From: Marinicauda salina
GTDB lineage: Bacteria; Pseudomonadota; Alphaproteobacteria; Caulobacterales; Maricaulaceae
Reading direction: 5' to 3'
NCBI RefSeq assembly: GCF_003122085.1
Contig: NZ_QEXV01000001.1
Span: forward strand, 372,001-436,000
DNA length: 64,000 bases
Shown: positions 44,337 to 56,070 of the stretch, piece after piece
Numbering within the stretch: the stretch's first letter is position 1
How the letters are laid out: every line of letters starts with the position of its first letter
The notes under the pieces: model-generated
The model's database searches: none
Told to the model about the DNA's origin: nothing
Seen by the model: only the letters and a program-made list of their open reading frames with translations
Program-made: the position numbers and the translations under genes

Positions 44337-47072
44337 TCAATCGCCGCGGGTCGAGGCCGTTTCGCCGCCGAGCCGCGGCGCGACCCGCTGATAGAACAGC
44401 GACAGCGCGACCAGCGCCGCGCCCAGGCCGAGGAAGGACAGCGCGCGCCAGACGCCTTCCAGCGCGGCCATGTCGAGCAGGAAAACCTTGACCGTCACCG
44501 CCGCGAGCAGGCCGAGCCCGACATAGCGCAGATTGGCCTGGCGACGGATGACGCCGGCCGCCAGCAGGCCCGCCGCGTAGACCAGCAGAACCGCCGAATA
44601 GGCGTAGCCTTCGGCCTCGCCGACCGCCCCGCTCGCCATCGTCTCCCAGCCCTGGAAGCCCTGTCTGACGGCGAGCAGCAGCCACACGCCGCCCAGCAGT
44701 ACGCCGAGGCCGCCCATGAGCCGCGCCGGCCAGCGCCGTCCCTGCGCTCCAAGCGCCAGCGCGTGCGCGCCGGCGAGGCCCGCCGGCGCCGCATAACCGA
44801 CGAGGAGGGTGTTCAGGACCGGTCCGCCGAGATCTTGGGCGTGGGCCTGCACGGGCGGCGCGCCCCACCAGGGATTGGCGAGCCAGACGAGCCAGAACAC
44901 AGCCTGGAAGCCGGCGAGTCCGGCCAACACCGGCTCGGCGATGCGCGGGGCGAGCGTTAAGCTCGGACCCAGACGCCAGCGCAGCGCCGCGGCGACGGCG
45001 AGCCAGGCGCTGGTCTGCAGGCCGATCTCGAAGAAGCCGCGATAATCCGCGGTGAGAGCGCCGTCGTTTATCCAGTGGCGGATCTCGAGCGTGACGAGCC
45101 CGACGCCCAGCAGGATGGACGCGCCGAGCAGGCTTTGCACGAGCGGGCCGTCGGCGGGCCGGCCGCCGTCCTTGAGCAGGCGCGCCGCGCCCCAAAGCGC
45201 CGCCGCCGAGACGCCGTATCCGACCAGCAGTCCGTTGACGATCGGCCAGTCGCCGAGGGAGCGCTCGAACGCCTCGCCGAACACGACGAGCCGGGCGACC
45301 GCGAGCAGGCCGAGCAACAGCGTCGCCAGCGGCAGGGCCGGCGTGCGGAAGCGCCGCCACAGCCACGCCGCCGCCAGCGCCTCCAGCGCGAAGCCCGCGC
45401 TGAGCCAGACCTGCTCGAGCGCGACCCCGACGGCGAGCGCGGCGGCCGCCGACGCGCCCAGCGCATAGGCCGACGCCGCGCCGGGCGCGCGGTCGAACCC
45501 GCCTTCCAAAGCGGCGATGCGCCTGCAGGCCACGGCGCCGGCCAGCGTCAAGAGCGCCGCGCCGGCCGCCCAGGCCGGCGCGGTCTCCAAGCCGTTGATG
45601 CGCAGATGGGCCGTCGCGAAGATCAGCACCGGCGCGCCGGCGGAGACGGCCGCCAGGGGCGCTTTCACCGTCCGGGCCTGCAGGGCGAGCCAGCCGCCGA
45701 GCCCGAACAGCGCCGCGAGGATCATCGCCGTCGGAACGAAGCGCAGGGGCGGCGGCGGGGCCTGGCCGAGGAAGACGTCAAGCTGCTCGGTCGGTCCGGT
45801 GATGTCGCGGGCGGCCTCCGGCCACGCGATCAGCGCGAACACCGCCCCGAGGCCGACGATCACCGCGACCGGGCCGTAGCTCTCGCGCCGCCACGCCGCG
45901 GCGAGGCCCAGGCCCGACAGCGCGAACAGCGCGGCCAGCGCGTAGCCGCCGTAATCGGCGGCCTGCAGCAGGGCGAGGAGCACGATCGCCGCGCCGCCCG
46001 CGGCGAGCCAGGCGGTGAGCAGCCCCATCGGCGGCCGGCCCCACTGTCCGAGCGGGCGGTCGACGGGCGGCGGCGCGACCGCCTGATCCTGGCCGGCGAG
46101 AAGGCCTGCGGCGAGCAGGGCGGGCAGATAGGCCGCGAGCGCTGCGCCCCCGGGCTCGGTCCAGGCGCCCGCGATCCAGACCAGCGGCCAGATCACGCCG
46201 CCGGCGACCGCGATCAGCGCGGCGGGCCGGTGATCGAGCAGACGCGCGGCGGCGAAGCCCGCGATCGCGACGGCGAAGACATAGGCGAGCAGGGCGACGG
46301 CGTTGGGCTCTTCAGCGCCGATCAGCGCCGGGGCGAGAAACGCGCCGATCAGCCCGAAGATGCTCAGCGCCGGGCCGTGGCGGATCGACAGGATCCCCGC
46401 GTCGGCGGCGGCGAGCGCCAGTCCGGCGAAGGCGAGCGCGCCCGGGATCAGCTGATAGAGGCCGTGGGCGGCGTAGATCGCCGCATAGATCGTCACGATC
46501 CCCGCGCCCGACAGCGCCGCGGGCGCGGCGCGACCGGCCGTGCCGCTCGCGCCGAGCGCCATCGGCTTGCGGCGAAGGTATTCGCCGGCGGCGAGCATCG
46601 CCGCACCGGCGGCCATGGCGGCGAGCACGCGGGCGGCGGGACCGAACCAGCCCTCGTCGAGGGCGAGCTTGACCAGGAAGCCGCCGCCCAGCGCCAGCGT
46701 CGCCGCGCCGACCCAGACCAGCCAGCCGCGCGCCAGCCAGCGTTCGAAGCCGGCGAAAAAGGGCTCGCGCGCGGCGCTTTCGGTTCCGGACGTGGGGGGC
46801 GCTGGCGCGCTTGCGGCGGACGTCTCCGGCGCATCCGGTGCGGGTTCGGCTTCGGCCCCGGGGTCGGCGGCCGGTTCTTCGAAAACCTCGGAGGATTTCG
46901 GCGTCGCCGCGGCCGCGGCGGCCGCCTCCAGCCCGGTCGGGCGCGCGCCGCGTTCGAGCGCGGCGAGCCGGTTCGACAGGCGTCCCGCGCGCACGACGGC
47001 GATGATCCCGAGCACCGCGCCGAGCGGCCCGCTCAGGAGAAACAGAATGGCCAGAAGCCAGAGGGTCTCCAC
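44337..47072 (-). CDS. Large DUF2339 polytopic membrane protein
   Basis: A 911-residue protein starting at a GTG: a short helix and coiled region (VRAGRLSNRLAALERG), an acidic Pro/Glu linker (residues 55-110), then about 25-30 hydrophobic helices rich in Ala/Leu/Gly to near the end. This is the DUF2339 layout, a family without known function. It lies just after dnaJ and before dapB on the same strand, with 66 bp and 81 bp gaps, so cotranscription with the chaperones is possible. Confidence 0.85.
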   Translation of the reverse strand: METLWLLAILFLLSGPLGAVLGIIAVVRAGRLSNRLAALERGARPTGLEAAAAAAATPKSSEVFEEPAADPGAEAEPAPDAPETSAASAPAPPTSGTESAAREPFFAGFERWLARGWLVWVGAATLALGGGFLVKLALDEGWFGPAARVLAAMAAGAAMLAAGEYLRRKPMALGASGTAGRAAPAALSGAGIVTIYAAIYAAHGLYQLIPGALAFAGLALAAADAGILSIRHGPALSIFGLIGAFLAPALIGAEEPNAVALLAYVFAVAIAGFAAARLLDHRPAALIAVAGGVIWPLVWIAGAWTEPGGAALAAYLPALLAAGLLAGQDQAVAPPPVDRPLGQWGRPPMGLLTAWLAAGGAAIVLLALLQAADYGGYALAALFALSGLGLAAAWRRESYGPVAVIVGLGAVFALIAWPEAARDITGPTEQLDVFLGQAPPPPLRFVPTAMILAALFGLGGWLALQARTVKAPLAAVSAGAPVLIFATAHLRINGLETAPAWAAGAALLTLAGAVACRRIAALEGGFDRAPGAASAYALGASAAAALAVGVALEQVWLSAGFALEALAAAWLWRRFRTPALPLATLLLGLLAVARLVVFGEAFERSLGDWPIVNGLLVGYGVSAAALWGAARLLKDGGRPADGPLVQSLLGASILLGVGLVTLEIRHWINDGALTADYRGFFEIGLQTSAWLAVAAALRWRLGPSLTLAPRIAEPVLAGLAGFQAVFWLVWLANPWWGAPPVQAHAQDLGGPVLNTLLVGYAAPAGLAGAHALALGAQGRRWPARLMGGLGVLLGGVWLLLAVRQGFQGWETMASGAVGEAEGYAYSAVLLVYAAGLLAAGVIRRQANLRYVGLGLLAAVTVKVFLLDMAALEGVWRALSFLGLGAALVALSLFYQRVAPRLGGETASTRGD

Positions 47073-47138
47073 CGCGCGCCCTTCCGCCTGTCCGGCGCGA
47101 AGTCTAGGCGCGGTGCGACCTTAGCGGCAAGCGAGGCC

Positions 47139-48311
47139 TCACGCGTTCGGGCGCGGGCCCTCGTCGTCGCCGCGGACATCGTCCCAGAAGCGGCGGACCT
47201 TCTTGAAGAAGCCCTCGCTCTCGGGGTTGCAGCCGTCGCCGGACAGCTCGCAGAACTCGCGCAGGAGCTCCTTCTGCCGGTCGCACAGCTTGCGCGGGGT
47301 CTCGACGAACAGCTCGACGAACATGTCGCCGCGCGCCCCGCCGGAATTGAGCTTGGTCATGCCCTTGCCGCGCAGGCGCATGCGCTTGCCGGTCTGCGAG
47401 CCGTCGGGGATGCGCATCTCGGCGCGGCCGCCCTCGATCGTGGGCGCCTCGATCTCGCCGCCGAGCGCGGCGGTGACCATCGGCACCGCGGCGCGGCAGT
47501 AGAGATTGGGCCCGTCGCGCTCGAAGATGTCGTGGGGCTTCACCGAGACGAAGATGTAGAGATCGCCGCGCGGGCCGCCGCGGGCGCCCGCCTCGCCCTC
47601 GCCGGCGAGCCGGATGCGCATGCCGTCCTCGACGCCGGGCGGAATCTGGATGTTGAGCTCGCGCGTCTGGCGCACGCGGCCGACCCCGTCGCACTCCTGG
47701 CAGGGCGTCTCGACATACTGGCCGCGCCCGCCGCAGGTCGGACAGGTCTGCTCCATGGTGAAGAAGCCCTGCGTGCGCCGGATGCGCCCCGCGCCCGCGC
47801 ACGTGTCGCAGGTCGTGACGTCCGTGCCCGGCTCGGCGCCGTCGCCGCCGCAGCGCTCGCAGCCCAGCGTCGTGGGCACGCGGATCGTCGCGTCCTTGCC
47901 GTGGAAGGCCTCCTCGAGCGTGATCTCCATGTCGTAACGGAGATCGGAGCCGCGCGCCGGACCGTTGCGCCGCCGCCGGCCGCCGCCGAACGCCTCGCCG
48001 AAGACCTGTTCGAAGATGTCGGCGAAATCCGCCGCTCCGCCGGCGAAGCCGCCCGCGCCGAACGGGCCCTGGCCATTGCCCCCGTTCTGGAACGCGGCGT
48101 GGCCCATGCGGTCATAGGCCGCCCGCTTGTCGGCGTCGGAGAGCACCGAATAGGCCTCGCCGACCTCCTTGAACTTGACCTCCGCCTCCTCGTCGCCCGG
48201 ATTGCGGTCGGGGTGGTACTCCATGGCGAGCTTGCGGTAGGCGGACTTGATCGCCTTGGCGTCCGCATCGCGGCTCACGCCGAGCACTTCGTAGTAATCG
48301 CGTTTGCTCAT
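47139..48311 (-). CDS. dnaJ: Chaperone DnaJ
   Basis: A 390-residue type I DnaJ with J-domain ([22 protein letters not shown] motif), a Gly-rich region, four CxxCxGxG zinc motifs ([32 protein letters not shown]) and a C-terminal substrate domain ending [14 protein letters not shown]. It delivers substrates to DnaK and stimulates its ATPase. A GTCGCGCC-type dyad at 48351 lies in its leader. Confidence 0.97.
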   Translation of the reverse strand: MSKRDYYEVLGVSRDADAKAIKSAYRKLAMEYHPDRNPGDEEAEVKFKEVGEAYSVLSDADKRAAYDRMGHAAFQNGGNGQGPFGAGGFAGGAADFADIFEQVFGEAFGGGRRRRNGPARGSDLRYDMEITLEEAFHGKDATIRVPTTLGCERCGGDGAEPGTDVTTCDTCAGAGRIRRTQGFFTMEQTCPTCGGRGQYVETPCQECDGVGRVRQTRELNIQIPPGVEDGMRIRLAGEGEAGARGGPRGDLYIFVSVKPHDIFERDGPNLYCRAAVPMVTAALGGEIEAPTIEGGRAEMRIPDGSQTGKRMRLRGKGMTKLNSGGARGDMFVELFVETPRKLCDRQKELLREFCELSGDGCNPESEGFFKKVRRFWDDVRGDDEGPRPNA

Positions 48312-48350
48312 GCCTGATCCCGCATAGCGTTCAATCCCGTGTCACAGCGC

Positions 48351-48369
48351 GTCGCGCCGGCGGCGCGAC
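48351..48369. repeat. Dyad GTCGCGCC-GGC-GGCGCGAC upstream of dnaJ
   Basis: An 8 bp inverted repeat with 3 bp spacer, 40 bp before the dnaJ start. It could be a leader hairpin. No CIRCE element (TTAGCACTC-N9-GAGTGCTAA) was found here or upstream of dnaK. Confidence 0.4.
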
Positions 48370-48371
48370 AG

Positions 48372-48433
48372 GAAAACGCCTCCCGCCCCTCGCCGCGCCC
48401 GGCGAGCCGGGGCGCCGCGCCGGGCGGGAGGCG
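48372..48433 (-). terminator. Probable intrinsic terminator after dnaK
   Basis: CGCCTCCCGCCC (48377-48388) pairs with GGGCGGGAGGCG (48422-48433), with inner GC-rich hairpins between, and is followed on the minus strand by TTTTCC. It lies 18 bp beyond the dnaK stop, so dnaJ may be read partly by readthrough or from its own promoter. Confidence 0.7.
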
Positions 48434-48450
48434 TCGTCATGCGCCGCGCG

Positions 48451-50391
<1,941 letters not shown>

Positions 50392-50704
50392 GAGCTGTTC
50401 TCTCCTTTTCGCGGCGGGGCGGGACGACCGGTCAGGCCCGAAGCGCCTGGCCGGAATGTCGGGGGCCGCCCCCCGGGTCGTTCGCTCGTTTGCTTCGCTC
50501 GCGTTCGCGGCGGGGCCATCTGCGGCGTCGCCGCGCCGGCCCGAAATCCGTTGACGGTTCACGCGACCGTGAAAGCCGCGCAAGACATGGGGCGATTTAG
50601 GAAGACGCGAGGAAAGGCGCAAGGGCCGCGGGCGATTCCCTTGAGTCTCCGGAGCATGAAAAATGCCCTTCGGTCCGCGCCGGCGGGAGCGTATTGCTCG
50701 GCCC
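50392..50704. promoter_or_regulatory. Divergent region between dnaK and alkB
   Basis: These 313 bp hold the divergent promoters. I see an inverted repeat TTCACG-CGAC-CGTGAA at 50558-50573 but no convincing sigma32 or CIRCE element. It contains no credible gene; the frame of dnaK runs through part of it by chance. Confidence 0.4.
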
Positions 50705-51313
50705 ATGACCGAGGACGGCTTCCGTCTCCTGCCGGGCCGGCTCGACCGCGCCGCCCAGTCCGCGCTCGCCACGGCCGTGCTGGAACGCGTCGGCCGGGCG
50801 CCGCTCTACACGCCCTGCATGCCGCGCACGGGCAAGCCGATGAGCGTGCGCATGACCAATTTGGGCCCGCTGGGCTGGATCGCAGACCGCGCCGGCTATC
50901 GCTACGAGCCCGTTCATCCCGGAACCGGCGCGCCCTGGCCCGACATGCCGCAGGCCCTGCTCGATCTCTGGGAGGCCGTCGCGGGCTGGCCGGAGCCGCC
51001 GCAGGCCTGCCTGGTGAACTGGTATGCCCCCGGCGCGCGGCTGGGGCTGCATGTCGACGCCGACGAGGATGCGCGCGACGCGCCCGTCGTCTCGGTCTCG
51101 CTCGGCGACCGGGCGCGCTTCCGGCTCGGCGGACCGCAGCGGGGCGGGAAGACGCGGGCCCTCGATCTCTCTTCCGGCGACGTCGTCGTCCTTGGCGGCG
51201 CGTCGCGACGCTTCCACCACGGCATCGACCGGATCTATCCGGACACGTCCACGCTGCTGCCGCCCGACTGGCGGCCCGGGCGGATCAATCTCACGCTCCG
51301 GCGCGTGGACTGA
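50705..51313 (+). CDS. alkB: DNA oxidative demethylase AlkB
   Basis: A 202-residue 2-oxoglutarate/Fe(II) dioxygenase with iron ligands His116 and Asp118 in GLHVDADED and His172 in RRFHHGIDR, and 2OG-binding Arg193/Arg199 in [27 protein letters not shown] is the nucleotide-recognition lid region. It removes methyl groups from 1-methyladenine and 3-methylcytosine. An alternative ATG at 50663 adds 14 residues. No LexA or Ada-type box was seen. Confidence 0.92.
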   Translation: MTEDGFRLLPGRLDRAAQSALATAVLERVGRAPLYTPCMPRTGKPMSVRMTNLGPLGWIADRAGYRYEPVHPGTGAPWPDMPQALLDLWEAVAGWPEPPQACLVNWYAPGARLGLHVDADEDARDAPVVSVSLGDRARFRLGGPQRGGKTRALDLSSGDVVVLGGASRRFHHGIDRIYPDTSTLLPPDWRPGRINLTLRRVD

Positions 51314-51384
51314 GGGAACGCAGCCGCCGGCGCGCGCATTGAGTCTTTCGTGAGATCATTTCCTGCGACACGGAGGCCGTCGTC

Positions 51385-51750
51385 ATGCGCACGCTTCTCG
51401 CCCTCGCCGTCCTCGCCCCCGCGCTCGGGCTGTCCGCCTGCGCGGGCTACGAAAACACCCAGAGACGCGCCGCCGAGGGCGCGCTCGTCGGCGCCGCTGT
51501 GGGCGGCGCGGCCGGCGCGGTCAGCGGCGATATCGAGCCGGGCGAAGGCGCGCTGATCGGGGCGGGCGTCGGCGCGGCGGTCGGCGCGTTCCAGGGCTGC
51601 CGCGAAGACAATCGCTGCCCCTGGAGCCGCAATAACGACCAGCACTCGCGCCTGATGTACGACGAGCGCTATGGCCGCGAGTACTACGAGAACTACCGCA
51701 CCGGCTGCACCTACTGGCGCAATGGCGAGCTGCGCTCCTGCCCGCGCTGA
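51385..51750 (+). CDS. Glycine-zipper lipoprotein A
   Basis: A 121-residue lipoprotein: LSAC lipobox (Cys near 19), a Gly/Ala-zipper region (GALVGAAVGGAAGAVSG, then GALIGAGVGAAVGAF) that likely packs as a transmembrane hairpin, and a Cys/Tyr/Arg-rich tail (GCREDNRCPW, GCTYWRNGELRSCPR). It is a glycine-zipper (YMGG-like) envelope lipoprotein of unknown role. It sits 71 bp after alkB. Confidence 0.85.
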   Translation: MRTLLALAVLAPALGLSACAGYENTQRRAAEGALVGAAVGGAAGAVSGDIEPGEGALIGAGVGAAVGAFQGCREDNRCPWSRNNDQHSRLMYDERYGREYYENYRTGCTYWRNGELRSCPR

Positions 51751-51887
51751 CCGCCGCGAACCGGGGAGGCCGCGCGCCGGAGCGAAAGCGTTCACTCTGC
51801 GCGCGCCGGCCCCATTTCCGCCGCAAGCCAAATCGATCATCCTGACCGAACGCCGGCTGACGGCGAATCGATCAAGGGGTCAGGTTC

Positions 51888-52253
51888 ATGACGAAGGCTT
51901 TCATTCTCACCGCGGCGAGCGCGCTGGCGCTGACCGCGTGCGCGAACAACTCCGCCGTCCAGGGCGCGGCGCTCGGCGGCGCGGCCGGCGCGGCGGCCGG
52001 CGCGATCATCGGCAACAATGTCGGATCGGGCGACGCCGAGACCGGCGCGCTCATCGGCGGCGCGATCGGCGCGGCCGGCGGCGCCTATGCGGGCTGCCAA
52101 CGCGACGGCGGCTGCGGCTGGGGCCGCAACAATCCGAACCATTCCGAGCTGCAGTGGGACGCCGCGGCGCAGCGCTACTACTATACGGACCTCAGGACCG
52201 GCGACACCTACTTCCAGAACGGTCAGCCGCGCACGCGCTACCAGCCGCGCTAG
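51888..52253 (+). CDS. Glycine-zipper lipoprotein B
   Basis: A 121-residue paralogue of the preceding protein: lipobox LTAC (Cys near 18), GAALGGAAGAAAGAIIG, ETGALIGGAIGAAGGAYAG and a GCQRDGGCGWGRNNPNH tail with Tyr/Arg-rich end. Equal length and layout indicate tandem duplication, though sequence has diverged. A terminator follows. Confidence 0.85.
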   Translation: MTKAFILTAASALALTACANNSAVQGAALGGAAGAAAGAIIGNNVGSGDAETGALIGGAIGAAGGAYAGCQRDGGCGWGRNNPNHSELQWDAAAQRYYYTDLRTGDTYFQNGQPRTRYQPR

Positions 52254-52277
52254 GCGAAACCGCTCCTGAACGAGAAA

Positions 52278-52310
52278 GGGCGGCTCCCGGCGGAGCCGCC
52301 CTTTTTCTTT
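52278..52310 (+). terminator. Intrinsic terminator (possibly bidirectional)
   Basis: GGGCGGCTCC-CGGC-GGAGCCGCCC is a perfect 10 bp stem followed by TTTTTCTTT on the + strand. The minus-strand grpE stop lies 20 bp to the right and a short A-run sits on the left, so it may serve both. Confidence 0.88.
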
Positions 52311-52329
52311 CCGAGGATTCCGCAGGCCG

Positions 52330-52974
52330 CTACGCCTCCACGTCGACCCCGCCTTCCGGCGCGTCGGGCGTCTCGCCGCTCTCGTCGCCCTCGCCGCCTC
52401 CGGCCGAGACCACGACCATGGCGGCGCGCAGCGTGCGGTCGCCGATGACATAGCCCGGCTGCATGACATGGGCGATGCGGCCCTTGGGCTGGTCAGCGGG
52501 AATCTGGGCGGCGGCCTGGTGGCGATTGGGATCGAGGGGCTCGCCCGGTTCGGGATCGACCTTTTTCACGCCGTGGCCCTCGAGCGTCGAGAGCAGCTTG
52601 CGCTCGGTCATCTCCACCCCCTCGACCAGATTCTTCAGGGCTTCGGAGGCGTTGTCGCGGGTCTCCTGGTCCACCGACTCGATGGCGCGCCGGAGATTAT
52701 CGGCGATGTCGAGCATGTCGCGGGCGAAGCCGGTGACGGCGTATTCGCGCGTGTCGCGGACCTCGCGCTGGGCGCGCTTGCGCGTGTTCTCCGCATCCGC
52801 GACGGCGCGCAGCAGACGGTCGCGCAGATCGTCGAGTTCGGCGGTGAGCTGTTCGACCGACTTCTCCGCGTCGGGCCGGGAATCGGTTTCGGCCTCGCCG
52901 CCGTCGGCGGCGTCCGCCGCCTCCGCGTTCTCGGTTTCGGTCTCGTCTTCGGGTCGGGCGTTGTCCTGGGTCAT
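52330..52974 (-). CDS. grpE: Nucleotide exchange factor GrpE
   Basis: A 214-residue GrpE: acidic N-terminal region (NARPEDETETENAEAADAAD), a long coiled-coil (QLTAELDDLRDRLLRAVADAE), then KVDPEPGEPLDPNRHQAAAQ and VMQPGYVIGDRTLRAAMV. It releases ADP from DnaK. A C-terminal acidic tail is present. It follows hrcA by 43 bp. Confidence 0.95.
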   Translation of the reverse strand: MTQDNARPEDETETENAEAADAADGGEAETDSRPDAEKSVEQLTAELDDLRDRLLRAVADAENTRKRAQREVRDTREYAVTGFARDMLDIADNLRRAIESVDQETRDNASEALKNLVEGVEMTERKLLSTLEGHGVKKVDPEPGEPLDPNRHQAAAQIPADQPKGRIAHVMQPGYVIGDRTLRAAMVVVSAGGGEGDESGETPDAPEGGVDVEA

Positions 52975-53017
52975 GAAGCCTTCCGGTCTAGCGATTCTCG
53001 TGTCTGGCCTGCGGCGG

Positions 53018-54085
53018 TCAGCGCTCTTCGCCGAGCAGCCGTCCCACCACGCGGGCGGTGTAGTCCACAAGCGGTATGACGCGGGCGTAGTTCAGCCGGG
53101 TCGGGCCGATCACGCCGAGCGCGCCGATGATCTTCTGTTCGCGGTCGCGATAGGGCGCGACGATCACGCTCGATCCCGACAGCGAAAACAGCGGGTTCTC
53201 CGAGCCGATGAACAGCCGCACCCCCTGCCCGCCGCGGGTCTGGTCGAGCAGGGCCAGCAGGTCCTCCTTGCGCTCGATGTCCTCGAACAGGAGCCGGATC
53301 CGCTCGAGATCCTCGGCAGCCTCGACGCTTTCGAGCAGCTTGGCCTGGCCGCGCACGATCAATGCGCGGTCGTCGGAGCCGCTCCAGTCGGCGAGGCCTT
53401 CCTCGACCAGCGCGGCGGCGGCGGCGTCGAGCTCGGCGCGCTTGCTGGCGATCTCCTCGGCGATCTCCCTGGCGGCCTGCTGCAGCGTGCGGCCGCGCAG
53501 ACGCGCGGAGAGGTAATTGCCCGCCTCGATGAGCGCGGCCGGCGGCAGGCCCTCCGGCGCCGTCATCAGGCGGTTTTCGACGCTGCCGTCGACGCCCACC
53601 AGCACGGCGAGCACCTCGGTTGGCGACAGCGAGACGAATTCGACATGCCTGAGCGCGGCGTCCTGGCGCGGCGAGGCGACGAGACCCGCGCCGCCGGCGA
53701 GCCCGGACAGCAGCCCCGAGGCCTCCGAGAGCACGTCCTCGGCGCGCCGGCCGGCGCCGCCGACGCGGCCCTCGATCTCCTTGCGCTCGGCCTCGTCGAT
53801 CTCGCCGATCTGCAGAAGCCCGTCGACGAACAGGCGCAGGCCGGTGTGGGTGGGCATGCGCCCGGCCGAGGCGTGCGGCGCGGTCAGCAGTCCGGAGGCG
53901 GCGAGGTCGGCCATGGTGTTGCGGATCGACGCCGGCGACAGCGACACGCCCGCCCGCTTCGACAGCGTGCGCGAGCCCACCGGTTCGCCGGTGTCGAGAT
54001 ACGCCTCGACCAGCTCGCGGAAGATGGTCCGCGAGCGCGCGTCGAGATCGGCGAGGCTCGGCGATGCTGGCGTCGTGTCCGTCAT
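53018..54085 (-). CDS. hrcA: Heat-inducible transcription repressor HrcA
   Basis: A 355-residue HrcA: N-terminal winged helix ([53 protein letters not shown]), GAF-like middle and C-terminal [21 protein letters not shown]. It represses heat-shock genes by binding CIRCE; no CIRCE element was found in the window, so its targets (groESL expected) lie elsewhere. The ATG at 54085 is preferred over 54139. Likely cotranscribed with grpE. Confidence 0.95.
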   Translation of the reverse strand: MTDTTPASPSLADLDARSRTIFRELVEAYLDTGEPVGSRTLSKRAGVSLSPASIRNTMADLAASGLLTAPHASAGRMPTHTGLRLFVDGLLQIGEIDEAERKEIEGRVGGAGRRAEDVLSEASGLLSGLAGGAGLVASPRQDAALRHVEFVSLSPTEVLAVLVGVDGSVENRLMTAPEGLPPAALIEAGNYLSARLRGRTLQQAAREIAEEIASKRAELDAAAAALVEEGLADWSGSDDRALIVRGQAKLLESVEAAEDLERIRLLFEDIERKEDLLALLDQTRGGQGVRLFIGSENPLFSLSGSSVIVAPYRDREQKIIGALGVIGPTRLNYARVIPLVDYTARVVGRLLGEER

Positions 54086-54195
54086 GGTCCAATCAGTTAG
54101 TCGCCGGTCCGCCGGCGCGCAATCATCCCGGCTTACCAAAGCCCGCGGATTTGGCTAGGAGGGTGGGCGCCGCAACAACGCGAGGGAGATCCGCC

Positions 54196-54912
54196 ATGCG
54201 CCCCGACGACCGCGCCGCCGACGCGCTCCGTCCCGTCCGTTTCGAGATGGGCGCCAACCCGTACGCGGAAGGCTCCTGCCTCGCCGTGTTCGGCCATACC
54301 CGCGTGCTGTGCGCGGCCTCCGTGGAAGAGACCGTGCCGCCCTGGCTGCGCGGTCAGGGCCGCGGCTGGGTGACCGGCGAGTACGCCATGCTGCCGCGCG
54401 CCACGCACCAGCGCACGCGCCGGGAGGTCTCCGCGGGCAAGCCGTCGGGGCGGACCCAGGAGATCCAGCGCCTGATCGGCCGCTCGCTGCGGGCGGTCAC
54501 CGATCTCAGGGCGCTGGGCGAGCGCCAGATCATCGTCGACTGCGACGTCATCCAGGCCGACGGCGGCACGCGCACCGCGGCCATCACCGGCGCCTGGCTG
54601 GCGCTCAAGCAGGCCTGCGGCTGGCTGGTCGAGGAGAAGGTGCTCAAGGCCGATCCCGTCACCGGCCGGATCGCGGCGATCAGCGCCGGGATCGTCGACG
54701 GCGAGGCGCGCCTCGATCTCGAATACGAGGAGGACCGGGTCGCCGAGGCCGACGCCAATTTCGTGCTCACCCCCGAGGGCGGTGTCGTCGAGGTGCAGGC
54801 CACCGCCGAGGACGAGCCGATCTCCCAGACCGAATTCGATCAGCTGTTCGCGCTCGCCCGCCGCGGCGTCGGCGCGCTGTGCGAGATGCAGGAGAAGGCG
54901 CTGGGGGGCTAA
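54196..54912 (+). CDS. rph: Ribonuclease PH
   Basis: A 238-residue phosphorolytic exoribonuclease with [50 protein letters not shown] and [19 protein letters not shown]. It trims tRNA 3' ends. It is divergent from hrcA (110 bp gap) and converges on the XRE gene (overlap 4 bp). In relatives rph is followed directly by rdgB; here a three-gene module intervenes. Confidence 0.96.
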   Translation: MRPDDRAADALRPVRFEMGANPYAEGSCLAVFGHTRVLCAASVEETVPPWLRGQGRGWVTGEYAMLPRATHQRTRREVSAGKPSGRTQEIQRLIGRSLRAVTDLRALGERQIIVDCDVIQADGGTRTAAITGAWLALKQACGWLVEEKVLKADPVTGRIAAISAGIVDGEARLDLEYEEDRVAEADANFVLTPEGGVVEVQATAEDEPISQTEFDQLFALARRGVGALCEMQEKALGG

Positions 54913-55157
54913 CCCCCGCCGCTTTCGTCGGGCGGGTCGTCCTCTTCCTCGCCGTCCTCGGTGAAGTGCAGGAGGTCGCCGGGCTGGCAGCCGAGTTCTC
55001 GGCACAGCGCCTCCAGCGTCGAGAAGCGCACGGCCTTGGCCTTGCCGGTCTTGAGGATCGACAGGTTGGCCATGGTGATGCCGACCCGGTCGCACAGCTC
55101 GGTGAGAGACATGCGGCGCTCGAGCAGCATACGGTCGAGGGTGACGCGAATCGGCAT
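54909..55157 (-). CDS. Small XRE-type helix-turn-helix regulator
   Basis: An 82-residue single-domain Cro/C1-type repressor: [59 protein letters not shown], with an acidic tail [10 protein letters not shown]. Such regulators are often paired with DUF2975 proteins, as here. It probably autoregulates through the repeats at 56071-56109. Confidence 0.88.
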   Translation of the reverse strand: MPIRVTLDRMLLERRMSLTELCDRVGITMANLSILKTGKAKAVRFSTLEALCRELGCQPGDLLHFTEDGEEEDDPPDESGGG

Positions 55158-55168
55158 GCTGCGTCCCC

Positions 55169-55720
55169 CTATATCGTGAGCTTCTGTTCTTCGCGAAGGC
55201 GGGCGCCCTCCCGGAAGACTTCGGACAGCACGAACAGGGTGAGCACGGCGAACCAGGCGCCGAGATTGAGCGTGAAGCCGGGCTCGAGGCTGGCGCCGCC
55301 CTCGACCGAGCGGCCGAAGAAGGTGAACACCAGCGCGATGACGCCCTGCGCGGCGTAGCGGATCAGCTGGTAGATCGCGATGGCGATGGCGATCGCGCGC
55401 AGATGGCCCGCGTTTTCAGGGACGAAGGGGTCGCCGGCGATGAGCGTGGCGAAGATCCGCCTGAGCCGGTCGACGATGAAGGTGAGCGCGATGATCGCCG
55501 CGATCGCCAGCGGCAAGGCGAGCGCCACGTCCATCTTGAGGAATTGCAGAAGCGCCCCGGGAAGTTCGGGGCCGATGCCCGTCAGCCGGTAGAGCCCGGC
55601 GAACATCATCAGGATCATGATCAGGCTGGTGAGGCCGAGCAGCGCCCACAAGCCGTAGATCAGGATGTCGAGAAGCAGCTTGAGGATAGAGGCGAGCGAT
55701 CCTGGACCCAGCGTTCTCAT
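55169..55720 (-). CDS. DUF2975 membrane protein
   Basis: A 183-residue protein with four hydrophobic helices (for example LLLDILIYGLWALLGLTSLI, LPLAIAAIIALTFIV and WFAVLTLFVLSEVF) and a short cytosolic loop RLRRIFATLIAGDPFVPENAG that is DUF2975-like. Function unknown. Its stop lies 11 bp before the XRE gene start (same strand). Confidence 0.85.
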   Translation of the reverse strand: MRTLGPGSLASILKLLLDILIYGLWALLGLTSLIMILMMFAGLYRLTGIGPELPGALLQFLKMDVALALPLAIAAIIALTFIVDRLRRIFATLIAGDPFVPENAGHLRAIAIAIAIYQLIRYAAQGVIALVFTFFGRSVEGGASLEPGFTLNLGAWFAVLTLFVLSEVFREGARLREEQKLTI

Positions 55721-55815
55721 GCGCCCCCCGGAGGAAGGAAATGCGTCCGGGCGCCCGACCGTGGGACCGAAGGGGAGGCGGTCCGGTCAGGCGCCCGGGG
55801 CGCGGACTAAGCGGC

Positions 55816-55929
55816 TCACGCGAACAGCGGGCCGATCGCGGCGGCCATGCCGGCGACGACGCCGACGACCAGCAGGACGTTGATCGCGGTCGCCATCAGG
55901 GCGTGACCATTGTTTTCGGGCCTGACCAT
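55816..55929 (-). CDS. 37-residue predicted small membrane protein
   Basis: Short ORF beginning [18 protein letters not shown], one transmembrane helix (residues about 11-34, [18 protein letters not shown]). GGAGA lies 7 nt before the ATG. It lies 95 bp upstream of the DUF2975 gene on the same strand. It has no known family that I recognise. The ribosome-binding site, hydrophobic profile and operon position support it as a real gene. Confidence 0.6.
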   Translation of the reverse strand: MVRPENNGHALMATAINVLLVVGVVAGMAAAIGPLFA

Positions 55930-56070
55930 CTCATACTCTCCATTCCAAGTCTCGAACCAACCGGTGCGGCGTTTCCCGGTCTTTTCCGCCGGGGTTTCGC
56001 CGGACGGCGGCGGGGATGTCCGCCGTCGAAAATCTGTCTACCGAACCTCTCATCGCTTTGCAACAAAAAA

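Noticed and set aside
45075-48317. 1080-residue plus-strand ORF over DUF2339 and dnaJ
   Set aside because: It is antisense to two genes with clear motifs and is rich in Arg, Glu and Gly with no recognisable domain.
50651-50705. AlkB start at 50663
   Set aside because: Possible, but the 14 extra residues lie before the conserved start and neither start has an ideal ribosome-binding site; both are noted.
54086-54195. CIRCE element before hrcA
   Set aside because: No TTAGCACTC-N9-GAGTGCTAA match was found between hrcA and rph.
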